Source: Chloranthus sessilifolius (Eukaryota > Streptophyta > Magnoliopsida > Chloranthales > Chloranthaceae). Taken from it: a DNA stretch of 64,000 nt. The notes under the pieces are model-generated. The model saw only the letters and a program-made list of their open reading frames with translations, searched no databases and had not been told where the DNA came from. Below, one piece after another: positions 22,683-36,900 of the stretch. A program made the translations under genes and the position numbers. How positions within the stretch are numbered: the stretch's first letter is position 1; each line of letters opens with the position of its first letter. The stretch is from contig CM037593.1 of assembly GCA_021018995.1 (NCBI GenBank), forward strand, positions 13,048,088 to 13,112,087, read 5' to 3'.

Positions 22683-25600
22683 CCCTGGTTTGGTCCTCCA
22701 ACTCTAAGGACCACATGGCACTCCATGTGGCACCCAAAAGATCTTTTGGGTTTCACGTCCAGCAAGAGTGCATTGTATAGATCATTTTCAAAGAAAAAAA
22801 AAATTTGAAAATTCATCTCCAAGGTTTTAACAATATTAATTACAAGGTGGAGATTAGATTTTTTTTTAATTTGTTCTATACTCTGTCCTCTTAATCCATG
22901 TGGCAACAACACAATTTTCGGTACCACATGGCACCTTTTTTTTGGAGATTACATTATATTAATATATAAATACTCAGTTAAATAAATATCTAATAAAATA
23001 TATAAATAAATTAAAATGAAAATGAGCCTGAAGAAAAAGGTTGTGTGCGTTAACACCTAGGCCCCACTACCCCAGTGACCCTTTGGGCCACAAGTTAGCC
23101 GTGTGCTTTTGATTACTCTGAACATGATAAGCGTCTAACGGATTAGATGAACTTTACTAATTATTACATTGGCTGATATTTATAGGATGGAAAAGGAACC
23201 CATAGGATGGTACATCATTGGTTTTGAGCTCAATTTTAAGATGGAATCACAATGCACAATATGTGGGTAGTAGACGATGCTTATAGTTATGCAAGTAAGG
23301 CAGAGAAAACCCTTACAAGAAATTCCATTCATAGATTGACAAAAAAAGTGATGCTTCTTCATTTTGACCACTTACAACTACATGAGAAACTAGTGAGGCA
23401 TGGAATCCAAGCATCTCATACTTGAACCACAAACCAGTCAAACCTCGACAATAGGGGGGATCATGTGAATATGTGATCCAACTACTAACCCAAAATATCA
23501 ATCATAGATAGTAGTATGAACATTCCTTAGTTATTGGAAGCGGCATGAAACATGTTGCAGGTTGGGAGAGCGAGCATCATCATAAGCTTGAATTTACATT
23601 ACTCTATAGTCGGAAGCGGGAGCAAGAGTGAAATTACAAAAAGAGCGACACACTAAGTAGAAGATACATGCTACAAAGGGACATTCTCATGACAAAAGAT
23701 GAGGTAGAGGAAGCCAAATATGAAAGTGGGTTTAAGTGATATAGGCGGGACACTTGAAGTGGATGACGATGCAGATAGAGGAGGTGATTGAGGAGGAACC
23801 TAATATGATTGTGAAGGTGAAGGGATATCAGGTGAAGAACTTGAAGCAGATGACACAATACAGATAGCTTATTAATTTGAGAGTGTATACACTTTTCACC
23901 AAAGGCAATCGATAAAGATAGATGTTTGTGATCATTTTGTACCTACAGTGGGGAATTTGATATCATTTGATAGCTAAAGTAAGGATAGCATCTTAATGTT
24001 CTGTTTTATATTGTGCACTCTTATGTTTGTAGTCTGTTCCCTGTTGTTACTTTGCATGGTCACCGATATTTTGTTTCTTTCACTGATGATTGCACCCGTT
24101 ATACAACATTGTTTCTGATGAAAACTAAAGATGAGGCTAGCTTCATTATCCCTATCTATCACAAGTGGGTTCAAACTCAATTAAAGATGGGTGTCAAAAT
24201 CTTAAGATCATATAAAGCGGTTAAGTATTCCTTCCTCCGTCTTCACAGTTATCTTTGAACTCATAGCAATCCACTTGCCCATATACTCCACAACAAAATG
24301 GAGTTGTTGAAAGGAAAATTTGATACCTTTTCGAGGTTGCTCGATCCTTGCTTCTATGTATGAATATTCTCCAACATTTGTGGGTAGATATTCTTCTTAC
24401 AACCAGCTATCTTATAAATAGAATGCCTAGACCGTTTATGGGGGTGAATATGCTTAAAAGTTGTGCCCGGGTAGTGTTCTCTTTCTCGTACCTCCTCGCA
24501 CCTTTAGTTGTCTTTACTTTTCTCTTGCTCCTTCTATCCATCATGAAAAACATTATCCTAAAGTTGTGTGATGTACATTCATTGGGTAACCTCCATTCGA
24601 GAAAAGGTTAAGTGTTATGATACTACCTCTGGCAAATGTTTTGTTACCATGGATATCACCTTTTTAGAGTCCACCCAATTTTATGATCCTTCTCAGCACC
24701 CTCTTAAAGGGGGAAAGTGTCCAAAATGTGAAGAATGCACTAACACTCCATGGCCACTGCCAAATGCCACTCAAGAAAGTTAAGATCATGTTGAAGTAAA
24801 GGTTGAAGAACATGCAATTTCAGGTGATTCTAAGGTGGCCAAGGAAACATTTGATTTGTTTGGGGAAGGCAAAATATTTGAGAGAAAAGGGTCCTTGAGA
24901 AGAAAAGAAAATGGAACAGGACTCTTCCCCTCTCTCAACTCTCAAAGCGTTAACCAAATGTTATCGCAGGTCCGCAAAGCAGCAAAAACTCCTAAGTTTC
25001 AGATTTGGATCTTCCCATCACTTTGTGTAAAGGATACGAGGCACCATATTAGTAACTTTGTGTCTTACAATGTTCTTTCTGCCTCATATTCCAGTTTTAT
25101 CTCATCATTGTCTCTGAAGTCTTATCTAAACTAAAATGGAAAGAGGCTATGTTGCAGGAAATGAAAGCCCTTGAACATAATCATACCTAGAAGTTACAAA
25201 ACTTCCAAAAGGGAAGAAAATTGTTGGGCGCAAGTGAGTGTATACGGTAAAATATCATCCACTTGAGTCTAATAATAGAGAAAAGTCAGGCTTGTAGCAA
25301 AGGGTTTCCCTCAAACTCATGTATTGATTATCAAGAAATCTTTGCACCAATAAGGAAGCTCAATTTTATTTAGGTTCTTTTAGCTCTAGCTGATCATAAG
25401 AACCAGCCTTTATAGCAGTTAGATGTCAAAAATTCCCTTTTACATAGTGATTTTGAATAAGCAACTATGGTGTTGCCTCCTGGATTTCTACTTCAAGGGG
25501 AGAAGAATCAAGTGTGCAAATTGAACAAAGCAATCTTTGGTTTAAACAATCCCCTCGATCCGGGTTCAGAAAATTCAATGATACCTTCATGAAATTTGGG

Positions 25601-27900
25601 TACCAATGAAGCCACAATGATCATACCCTATCTCTAAAGAAGGGGCCCCGATTGACTACACTTATGTTTCTGGATGACATCATTGTTACCGGGATTAATA
25701 GGAAGGAGATTACGAAGTTGAAATACTACCTAAGTCAAGTGTCTGACATCAAGAACTTAGCACCTGTAAGTGACTTCCTTGGCATTGAAGTGGCAAGGTC
25801 ACAACGTAGGATGGTTCTCTCAAAGGAGATAAATGTTGGATGTGTTGAAAAAAGCCAGAATGCTTGGACGTAAGCCCATTGATACTCCTATAGACTAGAA
25901 TCATAGGAAAATACTGAAGATGGGGAACAACTCAAGGATGTGAGTCGATACCAGAGGATCATTGGCAAACTCATATACCTTACTATGACTCGACCTGACA
26001 TCACATATGTTGTCAGTGTAGTTAGCCAACATATGCACTCTCCTTGCACCACTCACCTAGATGCGCCTACAAAATGCTACGGTACTTAAAGGGGGCCACG
26101 TACCAAGGTGCTCGGGAAGGAATGTAATTACGGTTTGCATTGTCGAGTCTTGGAATACAAATTCGTCCAACGATAAAATTGTATGGGGGCAATGAGGCGG
26201 CGCTTGCAAAGAACCTGGTCTACCATGAGAGCACCAAACATATTGAAGTAGATTGTTATTTTATACGATAAAAATCGAATCACGGGAATTTTGTACACCT
26301 CAAGTTGCATCAAAAGACCAACTTGTCGACATCCTCACCAAGGCGATTAGAAGAATTAGACTGAGACATAACTACCAAGTTGGGAATGATTGACATCTAT
26401 ATACCAACAGAATGTCAGTGTGTTATTGGTAGTCATTGGGTGTGTGAAAGAAAGGTTAAGTTGTAGACTTTGTTCTCTCTTTTATATTGTACTGATATAT
26501 GGGGATAGTGTACAAAGTATATAAACTAATAACAAGTAAGAATCCCCTGCAACACAGGGGCAAAAAAATTTGTTAAGTGTATAATTAAAGAATCTTTAGC
26601 GTGTGTCGTTTCACACAATAGATCTTAAGATTTTGGCCACCTATCAGACCGTATGTCATTGATTTTATGTGGAATTATTGGGACTCAAGGCAGTAAGGGT
26701 GGAACCATCCGTTGCAAGGCAAGAATCTTCATTTGTAAATACTTCTATCCTTTGTTAATGATATAAACCATAAAAGGGTACGGGCTTTTGCAACTGAGGA
26801 TTCGGTATCCGCAACTAATGGTTCCATAGTTAACATCATTGATTAGTTTGAATCAGATGATAGAGATCTTTTTTTGTCTCAATATTTTGTGCAATGCATC
26901 TTGAGATTTTGGCCAATATATCAAACAATCAGATGTTGATTTCACATGGAAGACATCCCCAAAAGTGACTCGATAACTCTTCTCATTATACACCATGGTC
27001 ACGATCACTTTAGGGATGTATGCCACATGGAATCAACATCTGATTGTCTGATATGTGAGCCATGACCTTAAGATCAATTGTGTTAAATATTGAAACGAAA
27101 AAAGATCTCCACCACCTTTTTTAAGACAATCAACGTGGTTAAAGGTCAAACCATCAGCACCGGATCTTCAACTGCAAAAATGGTACCCCCTAAAAATCTT
27201 AAGACGTAACCTTACTTGTGTTTCACTTTTTTTTTCTCCCTTTAACCACTTAATAGAGAAAGGAAAGGAAAGGAAAGAGAGGTTTTTTTAGGAGAAAAGA
27301 TTTCAAATTCTTCATCCTTAACCATAGAGAAAAATTTGAGAACAAAAATTGACTCGTCCGTTCATACGCCTACAAACTCAAAGTCCATTTTGTAAAAGAT
27401 TGGGACGGAAAGGAGTCTCCATAGAGGTTGGACACCAGATTATCTCATGAGAAAAGAGAGGGGAAGGAGGGATAAAAGGAAGGGAAAAAAAAAATCTAAT
27501 CTTTGGTAACCAATGTGATGGCCGTATGAGATCTATATATAGAGAGATATTATACGTAATTAACAATGCTTCAAAAACAATCATGCTCTATCAAACTTTC
27601 AATTAGTAAACAACCCTGGGAACGAAAGGTCAAAAGGTTGCAATTTTTTCAATTAGGTTGCCCTCTTTACCATTCATAATTCGGTCATGTCTTTTGGATT
27701 CAGCAGTTTTTTAATATAAAAAAATTCCTGAAATTTGGGGTGACGTCGCGTCAGCCACTCATTGTTTTACTTTAATAAATATAGATGAGGGTGTTTGGGC
27801 AATGTTCTTAAAATCGCCGGCCGGATTCAGGCGGTTGGGAAATGTTCAGGCAAAAATCGCTGGGCAGCGCCTCATAATCTGGGCAACCGTTATGTGCGCG

Positions 27901-27970
<70 letters not shown>

Positions 27971-30900
27971 TTTTATTTCATCACAAATGTGTGTGTGTAT
28001 ATATATATTATTTGCACCCTTTTGCTTGTGAAGTTATTTGCACCCTACAACTTAGGGTGGGTTATTTGAATTATTTGCACCCAATTTATAACTTATGCTT
28101 GTGTTAATTGCACCAAAGAAGGGTTCTTTGCTTATTTGCCCCTAATTTCTAACTTAGGGTAGCGTTAATTGCACAAGATCTATTGTGTGGAATATCAGGG
28201 TGAAACACGACCTCCGTCATCTGATCTAACGCCATCAATGGTCTTCACATGTCACATGTCCCTAAAATACCAAGTCTCTCTTTAAAGTCAGTGCAAGGGC
28301 CAACTTTCCTAGTGCAAGGGCTCTTTCAAAATCTGCCAAGTGCCAAGTAATATTGACTACCGAGAAAAAAAAAAATTGGGGACTGGGGCGCAGCAGCCGC
28401 CCTGGCGGCTTGGGCGGGCACCCCAAATCCGGTCCACCCTAGGGGGCACCCCGGCCTAAATCGGGGCGCACGGGCGCCCGAACCGTCTGGGCAGCTGCCC
28501 CAGGCGACTTTCAGAACAGTGTATCTAGGTGTCGGTAATCTCTAACAATCCTCATTTTTCCTACTTCTTTTCTATTCCAAAATAAATACAGGAAGTACCG
28601 TTATGTCATTTCGAGCTGTCATAAATTCTCCAAATTAATCAAATTTTCGGAAACTTTTCGAAATAGGTGGTTTTTCAAACTTTTCACCTATCATTTGACA
28701 ACTTCAGCGATTCACCAAATTTTTATAATTGTGATACATGCTTTAATCATGTTTTAAATTGTTTGTTATGGTTTGTACTTTGCGATGCATGTAGTTTATG
28801 TAGTGAAACAATTTTATTGCTTTTTTTTCAGTAAGTGATATAAATTCCTTAAGAAGATGAATTACATTGGAGGACCAAAAGGAGTAACAAGTATTTTCTT
28901 GCTTATAAACATCATTTTTAACTTTCAGTAGATTAAGATATGTTTTTGTATTTTTTTTTGTTGCTGTTCTTTGTAGTCCCCGAATCTTTCCTGAAGTTAT
29001 CCGAATTAACTGGACCGATCACCCACCCTAATTATTCTTGATCTGAACTTATTACTATGGCCTCCAAAACATTTTGTTTTTCAAAACATCTTGTAAGATT
29101 GGTTGGATGTAAGTACAAAATGGATGTAACCGAAATTGCACTTGGTCAAAATACTGTCGTGATCAAATGATCCAAACTCGATTTGTGGACAGACACAAGT
29201 TATAACCAGTTGGATTTGTATTATGGCAGGGAATCTAAACAGATCCCCCTCTCCCAGTTCATGAACATGATAAACTTATTTTCTTCTAGCAGTGAAAAGG
29301 GAGCAATCTAAACAACCCCTTAATTTGTAGTCATCAACTTGTCTATATTAGGTTGAGAAACATGTATGAGATGTGCAGGTGTTTTAGTAGACATAGTGAT
29401 GCACATGCTAGAAACACAGCATGCCACCAAAATTAGTCATTTATTTTCATTTGCAGCTCTATAGAAATACCCCTTCCCATAGAGCTGGCATTAGTTAAGC
29501 AGTCCTGTAACTGCACAGGACAATCACACCACCAAACCAGTCAACACTAGAGAGGCGCATCGAGATTTAGAGAATCTAAATCTCTCAAAGTAGAACTTTG
29601 ACCAGGTTGGCAATGGCCATGGATCAATGAAGTGTAACTACGAAAACTCCTCTATAACCACTTGTTAAAAAGATGCTATGAATGCCGCTTAAAAAAAACA
29701 CTAGAGGGTAACACAGGAATAGAAGTCAGATTGCTTAGCTTACTTTGTGCAGCAATTAAATATGGACGTAACAAATGCTTTAAGTGAAGATTACAGCAGA
29801 AAAGTTGATACCAAACCTTTCATCACATAAAATTATTGCTCCATAATCATTGCGATGCCGGATGACACGGCCGATAGCCTGATTCACAGCCCGTGTTGCT
29901 TGCTGGCCATACCACTCCTCTCCAGTTAGCACCTGTAAATTTACGTTATAATTCCAAATTCAACTATATTGCAATCAATGAAATGAACTCTAAATTCATG
30001 CCATGGGAGGTCATATTTTGTTTTCTTCGTGAGGTTCCATTCAAGGTTATCAAACTGTGTATCGTCTTCTGGAGTTATTGTATTGTATTGTTATCATAAG
30101 ATACACTTAGATTTTTATAAATAAGTAGCGAAAATAAAAAATAAATATAAAGATATGTAGAATTAGAAAATGAAATATATAAAAACCTATGACCATTTCC
30201 ATGAAATACAAGAATGTCGCAGACATTCATTACATTACATGTAACATCAGAAATTAGAATTTAGATCAAATAAATTGAACAAAACAAGACATTTTCTTGT
30301 ATTCATCCAAAAAGTTCAGATAAAAATCCATAGTCACAAAAAGTCATGAAATTATCCAATTATCTATATCTAAAACGAAACCATAAAGTTGTACTAGTAT
30401 AAGTAACTAAGTATGGTGCAAGTACATACTATATTTGCATGATATGTGTCCCAAGTTCTAACTTCTTCTAGTAAAAACTATTCATATAGGTATACAAGTA
30501 TATTTACGTATTTATATACTTGTTACCTAACATTTTAAGCTTTAACCCCCAAAAAATTTGAAAAAATCTAACAAAATTCAAGCATTCGTTCATCATCTCC
30601 ATCCACAATATACATCACCATCTTTCTTATTAGTAAAATCATTATCATTTTTTCCTTCTTTCTCGTCCTTCTTGTAGACCTCTTCGGATTCTAAGTATCC
30701 TCTCTCTTATCTCCATTCTTTCTTTCTTTTTGCATTTGATTGATTGATACATACGAGAGTTATACAAAGGGGTTAGGGTTGAGGGTAAGTAAGTAATAAC
30801 TTTTTTATTTAGAAAAGAACTAGAATTATAATTGAATAACGTGTATCGTTCATATCATGTATCATACAACTTTAGATATGAATGCACATCATAGATAAGT

Positions 30901-33900
30901 ACAGCTCTTTATAGTTTTGTGTATTCATTAGGAAATGGATAAACGTATTTCCAATGTTAAGAAACAAACTTCAATTGATTGTTTCCACTCTGAAGCAATT
31001 TCTCGGCAGTAGCAATAATCATCGAAAGTACCTTTGATTCTTTCTTCCGTGACAAAGCCTGTTGATCCAAATATTCACGTTTCAAACGAATCTATCACAC
31101 AAAATCGAGTTAGAGAAGTCAAAAAAGACAATTTGAAATTTGATATGTGATAACAAACTATCAGTGACAACACTATAAATTGATTTCAAAAAATCGAAGC
31201 AACATAGGGCATATATAGGATAAGTATGACAACAGAAATGGTACAAATGAATATAAATCCGATAAATATTATTGAATAAATAAAAAACTGAACTCCAACA
31301 CTATAAAGAACCAAGATAATCCTATCATATCAATTTTATAACAGAATTCGACGAAAACTCCATTGGTCTTATAACTCATGATGAGTACCTTTTTCAACTT
31401 CCAATGACTACCACTTAGAAAACTATGAGCACCATAATTATTCTGCCTCCAAACACTTTCCCCACTAGCATGGGATGTTATATATGATTTATAAGATATT
31501 GATGGCATATTTGTAATTTTCTTGTTGGCACGAATATTATGTTGGCATGTGTCACACACCTATCTCTCACCAAGAAGAGTAGAGAATTGTTGTGTGTGAA
31601 TCTCCTTTCTATAAACCGAATTTCCAAAGGGAAATCATGTTCTTTATCCCTTTCTTTTACAGGAATTATAATTTATAAAAAATAAACAATAAAAATTTAC
31701 AAAACAATATTTAGTAACCTAGACTAATTAGAATCCTTGACCCAAGATTGCACTTAAGTGAGAGAAAGAGAGAGACAGCCCATAAGAATTTCATGTGTGA
31801 ATTATTTGGAGAACCACTTGATTAAATTCCTTATAAAGAGACAGGGATAGAGAGGTTTAGTGTAACGACTGAGATTTTCATGTTTAATTATTTGCTAGAT
31901 TTATAATTATGATTAGTTTCATTAATTTGATCCATATAATTAGTTGTTGCACATGAAAATAATGTTTAATTTATTTAATAATGACCCTGAATAATTAATT
32001 AATCTAATTAATAGACCTTAAAGCCTTTAAATAATTAGTAACTTTGATGAGTTATTAGTAATGGTAAATAGACCTTAAATATGTTAGTAAATTAACCAAG
32101 GCGATTAAAATAGTTATAACCCATTAGTAAGGGGCCCATTAGTAATTTTAACGGCCCATAGAATCACTTAAAAGCCATATGGGAAATTCTAAATAGAGTT
32201 AGATCTTAAATAGGAAACCTTAAAGTATTAAAAATATAGGTATTAGGTTTAATTTACAAAATTTACAAAACTTTTGAGAATCCTAGAGTGTTAGAGAGGG
32301 AGAATAGAGAGCTCTAGAGAGAGAAAGTGAGTTTTAGAAGAAGAAGAAAGAGAAAAGAAATTGATAAAGTATAGATTAAAGGTAAATTTTATATTTCTTA
32401 AATATCAAGAATCACGATTTTAAAAAAGAAAAACGACTTTCTTTGGTTCTTAAATTATCCAAACTTTGATAAATCTTCAACATCCTCAATAATCTTTTCA
32501 AAACTTTAAGATACCTTTAAGAAGATCATTTTACAGATTTTAAGGTTTACAACTGACGCAGGACGGTACCCTAGCACTACGTGAATGATATGATTGATTT
32601 TTCCGGAATTAAATTAGAATTAAATTAAGCAATAAAGTTCACAAAATATAACGAATATCTCAAGTTTTCGTAGTATTCCATGGGGAGGATCATGTACGCT
32701 TCAGGTAGGGTTCAGTCCCAGCACTAGATTCGTTAGGTTATAGCACACATCGATCCTAGAAATAGAACTCTAGGTTTTTCCAGATTATGGCGCTCACAAT
32801 TCAATGATGGGATCACTGATTTTGTCTGACTATTTGGTGCGGAAGGGTTTAATAATTCTGTTGGGATCTACGGTTGTTAAATCGGGTAGATTCAATGGTT
32901 TAAGATAAAACTAGGGTTTTAGGATTTCAAAAAGGATGGTGATTGATTTTGGATTGTAAGGATCAACACACAAGCAGAGAAGATGAAGATAGAATTGCGG
33001 GCTTCACACCAAACCCTTCTCGGGAAGAAGAATCACTCTTCGTAGAGGCTCATCTCAAGCACACAAGCAAAAGCTCTTTTCATTAATCATCAATAACTAA
33101 TTACATTGTTCAACTTAAGGACCTTATATAGGAGTCCTTTCAATAAAAAAAAAACCCTAAAACAATTAATAAATAAAAGACAAATAAACCCTCAAAACAG
33201 AAGTTCGAACTTAGACTTCAAAATTAACTAAACATCCCGGCGCGATTTCGATCGATCAAAATTGAAATTCGATCGATCGAAATTGAAATTCGATAAATCA
33301 AAAGTAAAAATCGATCGATCAAAAATTTTACATATAAAATATCGTCGTCGACATTCGATCGGTCGAATTCACATTTCGATCGATCGGATATATGATTCGA
33401 CCAGTCGAAATATAACTCCAGAACTTTGTAACTCTGTCGATGCCATTCGATCGATCAAAATGGGACTTCGATCGATCAAAAAATTTCAATCGATCGAAAA
33501 TTCAATTTGATCGATCGAATTGGCTAATTCTTCCAATTTTCTCTTCTTTCGCCAATTTTCGCCTCATTCGTCTATTTCTAGTTTCCATTATGCTTCTTCC
33601 GACGTCGGTACACGCGAAAAGGTCCATATCCGATGTTTACGATGTCGGCGTCCCCATCAATTCTCCCCGACTGAAAATGTTTCATCACCGATGAAACACG
33701 TATGAAGTGAATCCTGGTACTCGGTGATGTATGAGCGTCATCTCGGTCCATTGTAGAGGGACGTACCCGGTAACCCTGCGCACCTTGACGAGCCCAATAA
33801 CCCGACTCTCCTTGACGAGCCCAATAACCCAGCTCTCTTTGACGAGCCCAATAACCCGCCTTTGACGAGCCCAATAACCCGTCTCACCAAGCCACTCTAC

Positions 33901-36900
33901 CAAATACTTTTGAAGTTTCGCATTGACTCGCTCGGACCTGAAGGAATTCATCTCCGATGAAGCGTGATCCCGATATCGACCGGAAATACGGGAATTCAAG
34001 CGACGAACTCTCTCATGATTGGCCCATGTACTCTCGGAAGTCGACTCGCCAACCCACTGTATCTCGTAAACCAGAAATTTTCTGCCGCAGGTAAATGCCA
34101 CAAGATTATCCCAAATTTCCTCAATTATCTCTTTCCTCTGCTTGCTTGGGTAGGGAAGTGGTATTGGCTGCACAGTTGGGATGGGGTTGTAACTAGGGGT
34201 TGTTTGGAACGGGTTGCAAGGAGGTAGGGTTGAGCTCAAAGAAGGAACTAGGTCCTCCACATTGAGCGTAGAGCTGACCCCGATATCTGGAGGAAGCTCA
34301 AGATTGTACGCACTAGGACCATTCCTTGCCACAATTTCAAAAGGTCCAACGCCGTAGGCCTGGAGATCCTTTACGACTCCCGATGGGAATCGTTCATGTC
34401 CAATCCGAACCATTGCATGATCATTCAATTGGAATTTCATAAAAGCCTTAGGTAACTGCATCGATATTTTGAGAGTTTCATTGCATAAAATAATTATAAA
34501 CTTAATTTCGGCATGCAATTTGGAATGAGACTCAAAAGATGACTCACAATAAGACTTGGAATGCATAGCAGTATGCAACTTGAGACTATGATGTGCATGT
34601 GACACTAGTGACTCGTGTGATCAAATCAAGTGGCACTATTGGTTCATGTGGACTCGACTCAACGGATTCCAATGACTCATTGATAGGTGAAGTGATTGGC
34701 TCATGTGTATTCGATTCAACCAACTTCAAAGACTCAAGTGCACTCTACTCGATGAACTCGTGCGTACTTGCGTCAACCAAAACCAAAAACTCTGGGGTAC
34801 TCGATTCAATTGACACTAATGGTTCTTGCGTACCTAGTTCGATGGACTCACGTGTACTCAACCCAGCATCACTATCCACAAGAGAGATAGAGGTCTCTTT
34901 AACACTAACGAGACTTTCGTTAGCTTCTTTCATCTCCTCTTCACCAATCACGGTTCTAGGGTCATACACTTCCTCTTCTACTTTCATACTTTCCGGCTCC
35001 TTAGAACTTTCGCTTTTAGTCACTAAATTCGGAGTGGGAAGTTTTATGGAGCATTGGTAAGCAAAGTGTCTGAATCCTTGACACTTAAGACAATCGGGAC
35101 ACTTATTTGACTTGGTTTTCAAAATTCGTAGAAGGTGACGGTGCGTGAGAGGAATATAATTCTCAATAAGTCGCTCCCTCATGTCCTCCCATCGTGTGAT
35201 GGGCTTACGATTAGCTAACTCGTGTAGAAGCTCAACATTAGTCCAGTAGGTTTTGGCACTATTCTCCAACTTTGTTTTCACTAACCTAACTTTGTGCTCA
35301 TTCGGTACGCCATACCAATCAAAATACTCTTCTACACTAGACAACCATTCCACGAAGGTTTTGGGGTTTACCCATCCCTCAAAACATGGAACTTCATCCC
35401 GAATAGATTTTAGAAACTTTTCGGCGGGATCGTACTCAAGTTCACGCTGATGAGGGTATCCCCTAACTCTAGTCTCATCACGACTTTTGAGACTTTGCCA
35501 AGAATTTGGTGTGTAGCGGCTCCTATTATTAATTGCACACATTTGGGCTCTGATGTCCCTAAGGGCATCGACAATCTCGCTCATGCTCATGGTGAACATG
35601 GCTTACTAACACGGGTGCTAAATGTCATGCAAACATGAACCACAATGGATGAGGAATTTTGTCAAACAGTAGACATGCATACTTTTGAACAAAAATGACA
35701 TGACATCAAAGACATCGAAATGACATACACATGTGACTCAAGATGAATAAAGACTTTTGTCGAACACAAGACGTGCGCAATGATGAATACAAATGACATA
35801 AGATTCCATTAAATTAAAATGACATGTACATATGAACCAACAATGAATGGGGACTTTTATCAAACACTAGATGTGCACACTTGGGCCAAAACAGAAATAA
35901 TATGCAATTAAAATTAAAGTGTAATGAATGCAATGTCACACAGTATGCCCTAACCTAGAACTTGGCTCTGATACCAAAACTGACGCAGGACGGTACCCTA
36001 GCACTACGTTAATGATATGATTGATTTTGCCGGAATTAAATTAGAATTAAATTAAGCAATAAATTTCACAAAATATAACGAATACCTCAGTTTTCGTAGT
36101 ATTCCATGAGGAGGATCACGTATGCTTCAGGTAGGGTTCAGTCCCGACGCTAGATCCGTTAGGTTACAGCGCAGATCGATCCTAGAGATAGAACTCAAGG
36201 TTTTTCTAGATTATAACGCTCACAATTCAATGATGGGATCACTGATTTTCTCTGAATATTTGGTGCGGAAGGATTTAATAATTCTGCTGGGATCTACGGT
36301 TGTTGAATCGGGTCGATTCAATGGCTTAGGATAAAACTAGGGTTTTAGGATTTCAAAAGGGATGGTGATTGATTTAGGATTGTAAGGATCAACACACAAG
36401 CAGAGAAGATGAAGATAGATAGATAGAATTGTGAGCTTCACACCCTTGGCTTCGCACCAAACCCTTTCCGGGAAAAAGAATCACTCTTCGTAGAGGCTCA
36501 TCTCAAGCACACAAGCAAAAGCTCTTTTCATTAATCATCAGTAACTAATTACATTGTTCAATTTAAGGACCTTATATAGGAGTCCTTTCAATAAAAGAAA
36601 ACCCTAAAACAATTAATAAATAAAAGACAAATCCTCAAAACAAAAGTTCGAACTTAGACTTCAAAATTAACTAAACATCCCGGCTCGAAATTGAAATTCG
36701 ATTGATCGAAAGTGAAAATCGATCGATCGAAAATTTTACATATAAAATATCGCCGTTGGCATTCAATCAGTCGAATTCACATTTCGATCGATCAAAAATT
36801 TTGATCGATCGAATATATGATTCAACCAGTCGAAAATATAACTCCAGAACTCTGTAACTCTGTCGATGCCATTCGATCGATCGAAATGGGACTTCGATCG

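Larger units (their letters stand above)
24000..26570 (+). mobile_element. Ty1/copia element, decayed, 5'-truncated
   Basis: In order: integrase core, reverse transcriptase, RNase H, the [10 protein letters not shown] terminal motif (about 26320), a GTCAGTGTGTTATTGG LTR start (about 26415) and LTR-like sequence to about 26570. It starts inside integrase; gag and protease are absent. Stops and frameshifts are frequent. It sits in sense opposite to the helicase gene. Confidence 0.82.

Noticed and set aside
23634..23858. Ser/Pro/His-rich minus ORF near the copia element
   Set aside because: No domain, wrong strand for the copia element, frame-dependent low complexity.
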